A stretch of 26,153 nucleotides of DNA, taken from assembly GCA_024364805.1 (NCBI GenBank), contig CM044511.1, forward strand, positions 38,857,320-38,883,472, in the 5' to 3' direction. This DNA is from Euprymna scolopes. Lineage: Eukaryota > Mollusca > Cephalopoda > Sepiida > Sepiolidae. This document shows positions 11,346-22,179 of the stretch, in pieces; position 1 is the first letter of the stretch, and each line of letters starts with the position of its first letter. Under the pieces are notes generated by a model. That model did not search any database, was not told the DNA's origin, and worked only from the letters and a program-made list of their open reading frames with translations. Position numbers and translations under genes: made by a program.

Positions 11346-12689
11346 TTTCTGTTACACATGCATTCCATTATTTATGTATTATTTTATTTATGTGTTCATC
11401 ATCACGATCTTCAAAAACATCAAAGATACTCTGCGTTCTTAAAATGGAACATAAAATTGTTCGTTCATAAATACATCAAACATGTGTCTTTTACATTAGT
11501 CATATTATAAATGTAATAGTCAAGTAATATGCACTAATATTTTCTTATAATGTGTCTAATCCTTCTTTTCTCTATGTTTGTCAATATCTATCATAGAAAC
11601 TGACTATTTCTTTCTAGAACATCGATCCTGCAAATTGGAAAAGCCACTCACGAAGAATGGAACGTCATTACTCACAAGTCAGCAAATTACAAATGGAGCA
11701 TGGTTTAATATACTGATTCCCCTGAACCTAAAGGCTCTGGATGTCTCAGCACACCCGGGGCAGGTTACCATGTATTAAGTAATATAAAGCGACCCTCTTA
11801 CACTTTCCTGTTTGTACTGACAGTGCCACTCCAGCTAAACTATGAACTACAGTGTCTCAAGATTTCTTAGTTGGAATCTAATTGTTTGACGAAATACTTT
11901 ACAATATATTATTCCACTCAGTGTCACGTAATACAGTTCCTTGTCACAACACTGCCTAATATACTCCTATTCCCATAAGGGTCATAAGTAAACTTGATGG
12001 TCCCGCGTCGTTAACCCAAGGCACCAAATCGACACACAGTGTGCCATTAGAATTGGTAATTTATCAAGCTATCAACGTGGTTGCTTTCTTTCATTTATGT
12101 ATATTATGTCGATTTTTTTTCGTATATAACGTATACATATATGAATGTATACATTCGGACGGTGCGAGTGCGGATGTGTTTCCCTCTAATGCCACTTCAC
12201 TGGAACATCAATAGACAGTTACAAAAGTATGCTTGTTCAGTAAACGGACCCCAAACATCAATTCGCGGGCGTTTGTTACTCAACTTGAAACTCTGTAATA
12301 AAGACATTTCTACCTTCCAATATATAATGCTATAATACACGACACTGCTTGTTTAAGTTTTAGTAGCTATTATTGCACATGTAAGGCACAATTATTTCAT
12401 CGAAGGACCAACTCTATACAATGCCGCATATTAGATTACTAGCAAGACCCGAAAAGTAACAACATAAGTTTTAGAGTTAAAGAATTTTCAATGTATATAC
12501 ACTGTTTAGCGTGATCGAAATCAGTGGTAGCACGCTTAGCTGTTTCTATTTGTTGTGCGAGTCTTTTTCTTCTTTTCACCTTGTCAACCAATATTAGTAA
12601 AGTAAATTTTAGTTTTATGTTGTCTTTTTTAAAGAGTAAAACAAAACAATTATGAATTTTCACTTCACTGCTTAGTGTATTGTAATGTT
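11346..12689. other. No firm gene; one candidate exon-like patch
   Basis: About 1.3 kb of mixed composition. The only thing noted is an open patch at 11618-11763 flanked by TTTCTTTCTAG and CAG-GTTACC, discussed under findings. The remaining frames look like chance. Confidence 0.45.
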
Positions 12690-12845
12690 AAGAACAGCGT
12701 TTGGAAGAGACAACTGAAATTTCCCTATTAAGAATGGATTTCCCAATAGACACCACCAGTTTCACAATCCTAATAACGGCGTTCGGAATAGACACCTCTA
12801 ACATCCCCATGTAAATAACGACTTTCGGAATAGACAACCACCTCT
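12690..12845 (+). repeat. ~42 bp minisatellite, four degenerate copies
   Basis: The core AACGRCKTTCGGAATAGACA and its variants recur with the GGAAKAGAC landmark at 12703, 12743, 12785 and 12827, a spacing of 40, 42 and 42 bp. Between cores lie C/T-rich linkers such as CTAACATCCCCAT. The copies differ by several bases, so the array is old. Confidence 0.75.
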
Positions 12846-13590
12846 TTGTTGGGGAGGATGTGTAAAAAAATGTCCACCAAATTTAACCGTGATAATCGGT
12901 GTCAGCATCCTCATCCGCTAAAGGTAAAAAAGTTGTGGGTTGGAACCGTCGAGATGTGAGAAGTAGTTTTGTTTATTGCGCGTTCGTACAAACCTAGCAG
13001 CCAATGAAGTACAGTTCATAATACGAGGTTCGAAATCTCTAAAAGTACTTGTCTCCGAATAATTTCAATGCGATTTACTTAAATATCATAGTAGAAAACC
13101 TATAAAAGTAGTCATTCTTAAGAAAATTGTTGATGTGGATTAAATGTTTAAATTTAGCCCAACAAAAAAAAACTTTACATTTGCGAAATATCGAAAAAAA
13201 TATTTCAGTAAAATGCTCTGCAGTATTCAAATTTTTATGCAATGAAATTTACGTTAAAATTTGTAACGTAAATAATGTACTAAAAAAATCGGAAATTGTG
13301 ACAAAAACTAAGCCCTAATTTTTAAACACAAATGCAGGTCTGTCAATTGAGGTATGAAAAAAATAGCAAATATGTAAAAAGTTTGACGAAATATATAAGA
13401 TATCAACTTAAATAAATATAGTTATTTCAAAAGATATCTGATAACGAACTGAAAAATATGATTGCTAAATAAACAATTTCTATTTATTTTTTATTAAATT
13501 GGTGGTAAAAAAGAAAATAAACATAGTTAAGTAGGAACATAGATTTACGGTTTTAAAATGGGAAGATCATATACAGCGAGATACAAACCG
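12846..13590. other. Nothing firm
   Basis: AT-rich. GGTTCGAAATC near 13028 and GGTTGGAACC near 12940 look a little like polymerase III B boxes, but no tRNA fold follows. The 63-codon frame at 13127-13318 is Lys/Asn-rich and probably chance. Confidence 0.45.
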
Positions 13591-13740
13591 AGCGAGCGAG
13601 CAATCACGAAAGAGAGGACATATATAAATGTGCGTTGTTTTGTCTACTAAGCGAAAAATAAAGAGCTAGAGATGGCGAGAATGAGTGTGTGTATGTGAGA
13701 GAGAGAGAGTGAAATAGAGAGAGTGAGAGAGAGAGAGTTA
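13591..13740 (+). repeat. Purine-rich GAGC/GA simple-sequence tract
   Basis: It begins with GAGCGAGCGAGC and, after some unique sequence, becomes interrupted (GA)n at about 13696-13737. One strand is nearly all purine. Confidence 0.85.
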
Positions 13741-13951
13741 GAAACTATATATACAGCAGAAAATCCAGTAAATCTCTCAGGTTTAAATAAAGAATATAGA
13801 AATTAATTACATAAAAAAATTAATTATGATAAAAAAAATAATTGTTGAAACAAATGTATGGAGCAAGCGACAAAGCATATAACTAACGTACGTATCATTG
13901 CGAGACCATGTGGGAATAGTATATAAGCGTTCGTTTAGCATGCAAATAGAT

Positions 13952-14080
13952 TGGAGCAATTGGGGCAAATCCGAGGGTTATCGCACCAACTAAAAAAAAG
14001 TGCTCTTTTTATCCGTGGTTGTCAAAAGCGCACTTTTAGCTAGTTGGCGCAATGAACCCGGACTTGGCGCAGTTACCTCA
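13952..14080. repeat. Long imperfect inverted repeat (hairpin)
   Basis: Arms 13952-14009 and 14023-14080 are inverted copies around a loop of about 13 nt. The inner arm is nearly perfect: AAAAGTGCTCTTTT pairs against the complement of AAAAGCGCACTTTT. Further out CGCACCAACT pairs against AGTTGGCGC, and CCGAGGGTT against GAACCCGG, with a small gap. The outer 15-20 bp match more loosely. It could be a solo foldback or MITE, or the inverted ends of a larger lost element. No open frame lies in it. Confidence 0.8.
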
Positions 14081-15699
14081 ACTACGGAAACTTTATTCCA
14101 GACCTTAGGAATGATCAGAGCTACTCCAGTCAGAAGTAGGGGAATTAGTAAGGGGAAACTTCATTATGTTTTGTAACAGTAAATGGAAAGAGTATGTTTT
14201 TCAATGAGTTTACGATCCAGTTACGAGGGGTGCAACCCCATATCAGTCCAAACTGCAGAATACCTCCCGGTGATTACTAAGAGCAATAAGATAACTTGTA
14301 TTTATAGAGAATAAATAGGACGTACTTCCTCTGAAGGTGCTTGCTCCTTGGATCGCATGTATGATATTATAACTACCAAAGTTTTCTAAAATAGTGTTCT
14401 AAAGTACATTCATAGTGACAAATAGACATACATTTGTATGTGATATCTGTTGGGTCAAACCTACGGATTTTGGTCTAGAGTGGAACTTCTGCAACCAAAA
14501 TAATATATACGAGATTAGATCATTTAAAGTCGTATTTAAGGAATAACCCTTTTCATTGTTCAGCCGGCTATCAACTGCGTCATTGTCTAAACTCAGCCCG
14601 ATTTAATATTTTTTATATTGCGTTTCTTCCAAATAGTTGTGTTAATTCAACTGCTCATATCTGTTTCCAATATTTGTACGATTATTATTTTTACATACAT
14701 GTAATCATCTGTGAAGTATTTAATTTTTGCAAACTGCATATCAAAACAGGCTTAACTAACTAATTATTCGCAACCGCAGTGTATTAATATTTTACAACAT
14801 TTATCTCAATTTTATGCTTTCAACAAAACTGCCTCCCGACAACTTCACAAATCTGAATTTTATTGTAGGGTGGCTTAAGTAAAACAATACTATCGAACAC
14901 AAATGAAGATTTAGTTTACAATCTTGTGTATACACATTAAAGAATTTTTTGTAGTGAAGTTATAAATGTAATTGACTCTAAAGGCTCATTATTGACTCTG
15001 CTCTTAACATACGTATGTTTGGGGACAGTGATAAGACACATTAAATTCGGATTTTCTTTTACCAATTGTTACACATGAGCATGGATGAGTAATGATTGGT
15101 GTATCTATCTCTTGGTAGCCATCTGATTTATTATTTCTTTACATGGAAGATTATTGCTTTACTTTCCCTCATGACATCGAAAATTCCTACGCGGAAATCC
15201 TACGTCTAAAGATAATGCTTCGATTTACCCAGCAAATATTTACTAAGAAACGTGCAAGTTAATAAGAACATATTATTTGATATTAATATAATTAAAGACA
15301 CCTATAGTAATTTAGGAAAAAACGGTTAGAAATCGATAATATTCTTTAGTGAATGAAGTAGATACATTTTTAGCAGGATAATACGAAATATCTCTAGAAC
15401 ATACTCAGATATTTATGAATACGTTACATGTCGTATGTAATTAGTAATTTACGCAAAAGACGGGCGTATTTGTTTTTAATATTTTTATTTATTTAAAGGT
15501 GTAGGCGTTCCATGCCTTTGTCTAATCACTGTATATATAAAATTACTTGCAAGTTTGATATTTGGAACCCACGTTTCCGTTTGTAAAGCTGTACGTGTCT
15601 TATTTTACAAATTATGTATGGATAAATCACATGCTGTAAAGGATAGCCATTCAAAGGTCATTAAATATCCGAGCCAAACTGCATATTAACAACGGGTGT
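14081..15699. other. AT-rich DNA, nothing recognised
   Basis: About 1.6 kb without a family I recognise. A small GGGGTGCAACCCC hairpin lies near 14228-14240. No open frame of note. Confidence 0.5.
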
Positions 15700-15929
15700 C
15701 TTTTATCTAAGCGTATGCATTTTCAGCGCGTATCATTCTACATTAAATCGTTCTCATTGGTTGTTGTTTTTGATGAAGGGTCACAAGCGAAATCGATGCA
15801 AATTTTAGTCGTTGTATGTAACACTTGGAAATGGCTTTATTGGCAAGCGTGTGAAATATTCGATAAGGTGCAGCGTCCTTTTGGCCATTGACTGTGGTTC
15901 AACGCTGCTTGCGCTTTCAATGGACCAAT
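15700..15929 (+). promoter_or_regulatory. CpG-rich, CCAAT-bearing promoter-like patch
   Basis: From about 15700 to 16055 I count roughly two dozen CpG dinucleotides, far denser than the surrounding AT-rich DNA. Inverted CCAAT boxes (ATTGG) stand at 15756 and 15839, and a forward CCAAT at 15925 leads directly into ATATGGCGGC, a match to the YY1 site that often overlaps the start codon of TATA-less animal genes. No TATA box is evident. Together these look like the 5' end of a housekeeping-type gene pointing right. It could instead be the promoter of a mobile element. Confidence 0.4.
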
Positions 15930-16043
15930 ATGGCGGCGAGAGATATACGCCTTGATATCCGTTTCCTTTACTTTTACGACCATTATGAAGGCGATTGTGA
16001 TGGGAATCAGGTTTTATGGTTTATTAATGATTTGGCGTTTTGA
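15930..16043 (+). CDS. Candidate first exon / short ORF of 37 codons
   Basis: ATG at 15930 lies in ATGGCGGCG, which gives the common animal N-terminus Met-Ala-Ala. The frame reads MAARDIRLDIRFLYFYDHYE and 17 more residues to a TGA at 16041-16043. CAG-GT at 16008-16012 could be a splice donor, though the following TTTA is a poor match to the usual donor consensus. I do not recognise the protein. The call rests on the promoter-like sequence upstream and on its unusually CpG-rich codons. If a gene starts here, its next exons are not evident in the T-rich DNA that follows. Confidence 0.3.
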   Translation: MAARDIRLDIRFLYFYDHYEGDCDGNQVLWFINDLAF

Positions 16044-16079
16044 ATCCGACGATTTCGTTCGTTTATTCTTAGATCAGTT

Positions 16080-16850
16080 CCTGTCTTTTATTTTCTTGAT
16101 TTGCTTCCTCTTTTATTTCTATATGTTTCTCTCCATCTTTTCCATCTTCTATGTTTCTGTCCAAACACTTTATTTTATATTATAACATCTTTTTATTTCA
16201 TCTCTTTTTTTCATTTTTCTTTATGTGCCACATTTGTAATTTCCGTTTTTCTTGCTTACATCCTGACTAACTTTCTTTATTTCTTCATTTTTATTTGCGT
16301 TGAGTATTTCATCGTATATTATTTGTTTACATCTCCCAATTTTTTATTGTTTGACTTTTTTCTTTGCAGCAACATATGTTTATTTCTTTTTTTTTACTTT
16401 TTGTTCGCAATTCGTTTTTTTCTTTTCATTTATTGAAGTTTTTATTTGTGTTTTTCTCTGTTTACTACTACATATTTTTCATTTTCCCTTGTGTCTTTAT
16501 CTGTTTTCCAATTTCATTCCGTTTTTTCTTTCTTTGCTATTGATTTATTTCTGTCTACTAGTTTTTCTTACGCAATTCCTGTTGTCGTGATTTCTGTTTG
16601 TGTTCCATATATTTTCATGTTCTTTAATTTTTTACTACACAATTTCGTTTATTTCTATTATTCAATACTACATATTTAAATCTTTATTCCACTGTTATAT
16701 TCTTAATATTTTTCATTGTGTAATGCGTTTATATTATGTCCATTATTTCATATCCGTATCTTCTGTTCCATTTATAGATTATTCCTCAAGCGTCAATAAG
16801 TATATTGCTTTGTTTTTATAAAATCTTACTTTAATTATAGATACGTATTT
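16080..16850. other. T-rich, strand-asymmetric tract
   Basis: For about 770 bp the plus strand is mostly T and C with little G, so every plus frame gives long Phe/Leu/Ser-rich hydrophobic peptides (60-111 codons, several overlapping). That composition explains the frames, so none is called as a gene. Possible explanations are an A-rich untranslated part of an element lying on the minus strand, or an intron with strong strand bias. Confidence 0.7.
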
Positions 16851-16910
16851 TTTTCCATTTTAGCTATTTCTCCTCTTTCTCAATGGATGGTAAATTTAAG
16901 GCTATGATAT

Positions 16911-17060
16911 TAGCATGTTCTTTTCGTTGTTTTGTCTATAAATATATATCCGTCACAGATATATTAATCAACCGAGAACAACATCACTCTATACAGATGC
17001 ATATAAGATATCAACGGAAATTCACTCGAGTATCAGAACAATGAAAAGAATATTCTTCTG
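16911..17060 (-). mobile_element. Foldback MITE-like element, copy A
   Basis: About 150 bp with inverted arms of about 50 bp: GTTCTTTTCGTTGTTTTG at the left corresponds to the reverse complement of CAGAACAATGAAAAGAAT at the right, and TATATCCGT to the reverse complement of ACGGAAATT. The centre contains AATCAACCGAGAACAACAT. The whole length aligns end to end with the reverse complement of copy B at 19643-19795. There is no coding capacity, so it would have moved with a transposase supplied elsewhere. The superfamily is unknown and no clear target duplication was found. Confidence 0.75.
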
Positions 17061-17957
17061 TCCTTGCCTTAGTTATATAATCACGTTGCGTATGATATAT
17101 TTTATCTTTTTTCTTTCTGTTTTCCGATAAACCAGCACATGCAGCCTATTTGGCAAAGTGAACACAAAGTAGAAAAGAAATTCAAATCGCGTTTATTTTT
17201 ATATAAAGGCATTTATTTCATTCTCATTACTTTGCTGCTGTAACGTCTTACATGTGGTCTTATTCTCGAGCGTATTGACGCCCTTTAGCGTGATCCCGAC
17301 ATTTATTCTCGTCTCTAACGTTATCCCACTGTTATTTTTTTCTATAATGGTGACTTCATTTTGCATGCATTTGCGTAGCGTATCTGTGCAATGTAAGCCT
17401 ACTTAACATGAAGAATGCATTCTTCAGAAGAAAGTATAACTTTCTTCGAAGTTAACTAAAAAAAAAAAACAGGGTTACAAAAACATGTGCAATTTAATTA
17501 AAATAAAATTTATTCTTCATTTTATTTTTTCCTGTCAGAAATTCCCACCTTTTATCACGCTAAAATTGGAATAAATCAAAGTTTACTGTTTCCAGAGTCA
17601 GAACGTTGTTTTCTCTTATTTTCTTGTTCAGTGTGGAAACATTGCGACCCTATCGTAAATAATCAAAATTGTTATGTTAATAATATGTTACAAAGTCACG
17701 ACCGTCCAAAAAAAGCCATCATCTACGTGTCATTGATTAATAATCAATGCTTGCTTGCATTTCGTCTTTAAATCCGCCAAACTTAAACAATATAATTAAG
17801 TAAACAAAGGTTATTGTTATTAGCAGTCTAAATGACAGACATTTTACCCTCTTCATTGTTTATCCTCATGCGTTTGTTACATTTTTCGTCGTGTCAGACT
17901 TTTTTATTTTCTTAATCAATCTTAAAATGTCCTCTACATTTCATATCAGTCATATTT
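17061..17957. other. AT-rich DNA, nothing recognised
   Basis: About 0.9 kb with short A and T runs and no motif. A modest CpG group lies at 17268-17330 without other promoter features. Confidence 0.5.
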
Positions 17958-18600
<643 letters not shown>

Positions 18601-18643
18601 GTTCAACACCCGGATAATTTGATTCGATGTCCGAATTATATTG

Positions 18644-18799
18644 TCAGCTCTTGGACTGGCTTCCACAGACGAATTCCTCATAATCGACATTCTTCATTTC
18701 TGAGTCAGGGGATGCAGATACCCAGCATAGTTGGTGGGTATCTCTTCTTTGGCTAAGCAGTCGCGGTATCCCATCTCTGATAAAGAAATTCAGTTCCAT
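18644..18799 (-). other. Short unrecognised open stretch, minus strand
   Basis: A 51-codon frame starts at an ATG at 18799 and includes MELNFFIRDGIPRLLSQRRD and SPDSEMKNVDYEEF. Its composition is more protein-like than the neighbouring frames. It lies about 420 bp downstream, in the minus direction, of the possible LTR at 19221-19492, so it might belong to that fossil. It might equally be chance. Confidence 0.2.
18716..18743. repeat. Small perfect hairpin, 9 bp stem
   Basis: AGATACCCA at 18716-18724 is the exact reverse complement of TGGGTATCT at 18735-18743, with a 10 nt loop. No T-run follows and this is animal DNA, so it is not a terminator. Confidence 0.6.
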
Positions 18800-19193
18800 T
18801 TTTAACGTTTACGTCAATAATATCCGCTAACTGATAAATTATAATATAAAATAACTGAGATTTAACATTTGTCTAATATCGAAGATTACATTCTGTCAAC
18901 TCGACGTCCCCACAAAACACGCTTAAACCATCAAAACTATGACTGACTGACATGAAAAGAGATAATGCAAGAAAAAGACACATGAAAACAATATTGATAA
19001 CAGTCCGGCTTACAACTTGCAAATCTTTTTCTTTTTGGTTTTCTCTGTCAATTTGGTTAGCCTTTCTTGGTTTCTCGAAGGTTCCATCTTCGCTTGGTCC
19101 GTTTTTGTCTCCTTCTTTTGTAACTATATGGTTTGGTAGAAACTTCCGTTTTCTCTTTTTCTCTACATGTTTTCATTTTTTGTATATAAGGTC

Positions 19194-19492
19194 TGGGTTT
19201 TCCGGCGCCAAATTATATACTGTAACGATTTCCCATGTAACATCCGTTATAGCCTCAGTCGCAAAGGTGACAGAGAATAGAAAGAAATATCAACTTTATT
19301 GTTTTTCGCAACAATATTTATTTCTCGATTCCCTCGTCAGCGCTGTTCTAAAACATTCTTTATACATCTGACCTAATAGCTTTGTGTTTATCGTAAACTT
19401 CAGTTTAACGCAATTACATTCATCTACCACTGACGTCATTTCATATGCATTTAATAATACGCGCCTTCACTCTGTTATACTTCTGCACATCA
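19194..19492 (-). mobile_element. Possible solo/partial LTR with primer-binding site (fossil)
   Basis: On the minus strand a segment from about 19492 begins TGATGTG and ends ...CGTTACA at 19221, giving TG...CA ends and a length near 270 bp, usual for a small LTR. An AATAAAG element lies inside near 19300. Nine bases further on is TGGCGCCGGAAAACCC (about 19194-19210), which starts like the tRNA-complementary primer-binding site of retroviral and Gypsy-type elements. The downstream interior is short and A-rich and no clear gag or pol was recognised, so at most a broken relic of an LTR retrotransposon remains. No second LTR or target duplication was found. The age looks old and cannot be estimated from one LTR. 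Confidence 0.3.
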
Positions 19493-19642
19493 CTGTAATA
19501 TCTTAATCACTACGTTCACGTTGATATTGTTCTCTATTGTACATGTTTGGACATCGATTTATACTATTATATAGCTTTTATTGTTTACTTGTGTTTTCTT
19601 CTCTTTTAATATATTCTTTAATTATTAGTAGGACGGTGAAAA

Positions 19643-19795
19643 CAGCATGTTCTCATCATTGTTTTGACTCTTGAGTATATATCCGTTAATATCTGATATG
19701 TTTTTATATAGACGAATGTGGTTCTCGGTTGATTGAATGTGTCTAACTATGTCGGATATATACCATAGAGCCAAAAGAATGAAAATAATATTCTG
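19643..19795 (+). mobile_element. Foldback MITE-like element, copy B
   Basis: About 150 bp with inverted arms: CAGCATGTTCTCATCATTG and TATATATCCGT at the left correspond to the reverse complement of GAATGAAAATAATATTCTG and CGGATATATAC at the right. The centre has GGTTCTCGGTTGATTGAAT, the reverse complement of the centre of copy A (16911-17060). By eye, similarity between the copies is about three bases in four along the full length. No coding capacity. Confidence 0.75.
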
Positions 19796-20419
19796 TTGTC
19801 AGAGCCATAATTATTAGCTTCTTTCCCGGACAAACGCTTTTTAAATGTTTTTTACGATTAATAACTCTTCTCGAGCTTTACTCTGATGTTTTACTTTTCC
19901 TTCATCCATTGTTTACTTTTCTCTCCTGCATTCCCCTATCCTTTTATTTGTTGATCTATGTTTGGCATTAATCTTGGATCGAATGTAAATGTCGTATCTT
20001 TTACCATTGCTTATGGAACCTTCTGAATACCAGAAATATTTTACTTTTATGCAATTTCTTTCTTTGATACTTCTCTGATATTCTCACCTAGTGACATTTA
20101 AGATTTCCCTTGCAGGATAGTTATGAGGACATGTGTAAGAAAAAGTGTCTGGGTTATATTACACTTATACACATGTGTGGCAGTCTCTATAGAATTCGTG
20201 AACTCACCATATGGACAACAGATATGAAACTAAATTCAATAATCTTGTTGCGCAATGATTTATGTTCTCTTATATTCTATACTTCAGCAATTCTGGATTC
20301 GATTTTTGCCTAATCTGTTATCCAGGTTTTTTTACATAGGCCTAACCACTTATAAAGGTCCACAGACCCCTTCAGGATAAGGGTTAAGAGTATGGAGTAC
20401 TCAATTGGGCAATATAGTA
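19796..20419. other. T-rich then mixed DNA, no gene recognised
   Basis: T/C-skewed until about 20110. A TTGCAG at 20111-20116 could pass for a splice acceptor before a 67-codon frame, but that frame (to 20313) matches nothing I know. Confidence 0.45.
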
Positions 20420-21090
20420 ATCGTTAGTAATCGAAATTCGGTAAATTTGTTAATTAAGTGGAACGGCTCATCAGAAAATTGGTAACGTTGAAATGAATGT
20501 CTCTCGTCTTGGGTGAACCTAAAGTTTTGACGAGCTTTTGGGCTTTACCTTTACTCCTAATCTTAAACGGAACACGTATATCAAATATGTTGCCAAGGCC
20601 GCTGGAAAAATGGTCGGATCCTTCTGTCGATCAAGTAGAAATCTCACTGCTGATGCAATTCTTTATCTATATGAGAGCCAGGTACGTCTAAAGATGGAAT
20701 AATGTTGCAATATCTGGGAAGGAGCTGCTAGAAAGGACTTGTCTTGCCTTGATAGAGTTTAAAATAGATTCTTAGCCTCATAGGAGATGTTCTTTTCTCT
20801 TCACTGCAACCTCTATCTCACAGAAGGGATGTTGCGAGTTTATGTCTGCTTCATCGTTATTTTCATGGAAAATGGTCGATTCAGTGTCAATCTATGCCCC
20901 CCTCGGCAAACTTTCACAAGAACCCTCGTCTAGCTGAAAACACTATCAATAATTCCCCACACACTTTATCTGTGCCTACACTTAAACGTAGACTCCATGA
21001 ACAAAGCTGCTTTCTTAGAACTGGACTCCTGTTGACTTGTCTTCCGCTTTCCTGCTTTCCAGCTGACTGTTATGTACACAGAGAGTAAAG
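20420..21090 (+). mobile_element. CR1/Jockey-like LINE, C-terminal half of ORF2 (copy 1)
   Basis: The plus strand carries the region after the reverse-transcriptase core. It starts near 20420-20450 with the worn NRNSVN segment, then SFDELLGFTFTPNLKRNTYI and VAKAAGKMVGSFCRSSRNLT near 20513-20640. ILYLYESQVRLKME, CCNIWEGAARKDLSCLDRV and, after a frame change near 20810, QPLSHRRDVASLCLLHRYFH follow. It ends with ENTINNSPHTLSVPTLKRRL and LPLSCFPADCY at about 21065. Stops (for example at 20508, 20514, 20697, 20757) show decay. The endonuclease and the reverse-transcriptase catalytic motifs are missing, so the copy is strongly 5'-truncated, as is usual for LINEs. It belongs to the same broad family as the fragments at 22180-23560 and 25115-26153. 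Confidence 0.88.
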
Positions 21091-22179
21091 GTCATTCTTG
21101 ATGGTTTGATTGTTGCTAAAGTTGAGTGTAAGTGAAGTTAATTGTAGCTTTTATAAACGGTTTACAAGGGAAACCCATAGATTAGAGATCAGCTCAGCCA
21201 GGAAAGAGAATAGACTGGAAGCGCCTCTTCCATGATAAAGAAGCAATAGGAGAGCGAAAATGCTTATGCCCGCTAAATTTCGAAGTTTATTTTCTACATT
21301 GTTTTGGCAAAAGAGGGTACTTACGAGCTCCTCCACAGATGTGGATTGAATTTGCCTCTTGTGCCTGTAGAGGATTGTATTGGAGGTCTTTGGTTCGATT
21401 CCACCTCTACAACCAATTGGAAATGGTTCATTGAACACAAGCTGTTATTTCATTCATTGTTATGTGGGAAATTATGGCTTCATACCTTCCCCATTGTATC
21501 AGAAGGAAGATGTGATGCTGTAAAGTGTGCTATTTACGGATCGAACTAAAAACATACGTCATTCTAAAGAACCAGTTAAAAAGCTGCACAAGTACCCGCA
21601 TTTATGCAATGGGACATCCTACTTAAAATGTACTAATTTTTTTAAACTTAGTTTAATTTAAATCATCTTTACCATGTCTTATCCATGAGAGACGCAAACT
21701 ATCAAATAAATGATTGAAGGTTGAATCCGTGGCTTGAGATGATGGCTAGTTTAACTACATTGAAGTGTTGCAATGCACTGGAACAGACGGTGGATTGCAT
21801 ATATATATAATTTATTTGAAACAGAACAGCAAAATAATAAAACAACGAATTAGCTAGACATTACTAACCCTTTTGAAAAATTGATTTCTAGGTGGTAAAT
21901 TTTCCAGTCATTTTGGCAAGAGATCTGATGTATGTCTCATATTTCATGTAAGCATTTTTTAAGTTAAAGTCAGTCACAGAACTTCGTCAAAGAAACGTGC
22001 TACATCAAGTCGTGTATTTCTTTAGAGCCAAAGTGAGCATTTGAACGTTGATGATGAAAAGATAGAAGTTTTTTTTTTATAAAGTAGTCGCCCCTTATAT
22101 AAGCCCAGAAGCTACTCGGGCATAAGGGTTATTGCGCGTCCGTAGGTTAGTATTAGAGATTTGATAAAGTGTCTTACTT
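21091..22179. other. No gene; a B-box-bearing hairpin near 21366-21411
   Basis: Frames on both strands (up to 95 codons around 21151-21549) match nothing I know. GGTTCGATTCC at 21392-21402 fits the polymerase III B box exactly and sits in a stem made by TGTAGAGG (21366-21373) and CCTCTACA (21404-21411). No A box or tRNA fold was found. The rest is unrecognised; part may be the 3' tail of the preceding LINE. Confidence 0.4.

Noticed and set aside
12900-13045. Possible tRNA or tRNA-derived SINE from GGTTGGAACC and GGTTCGAAATC
   Set aside because: No acceptor or anticodon stem and no credible A box could be placed.
15952-16821. A run of overlapping plus-strand frames encoding very hydrophobic Phe/Leu-rich proteins that look like membrane proteins
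   Set aside because: They overlap in several frames and follow entirely from the T-rich composition, with no family motif.
18716-18743. Rho-independent terminator
   Set aside because: The hairpin has no following T-run and the context is eukaryotic.
18952-19371. A 139-codon plus-strand frame
   Set aside because: It crosses the T-skewed DNA and the possible antisense LTR, has no recognisable domain, and T-rich composition alone favours open Phe/Ser/Leu frames.
21151-21438. A 95-codon minus frame and an overlapping 81-codon plus frame (21304-21549)
   Set aside because: They overlap one another, match nothing and cover a hairpin with a B box.
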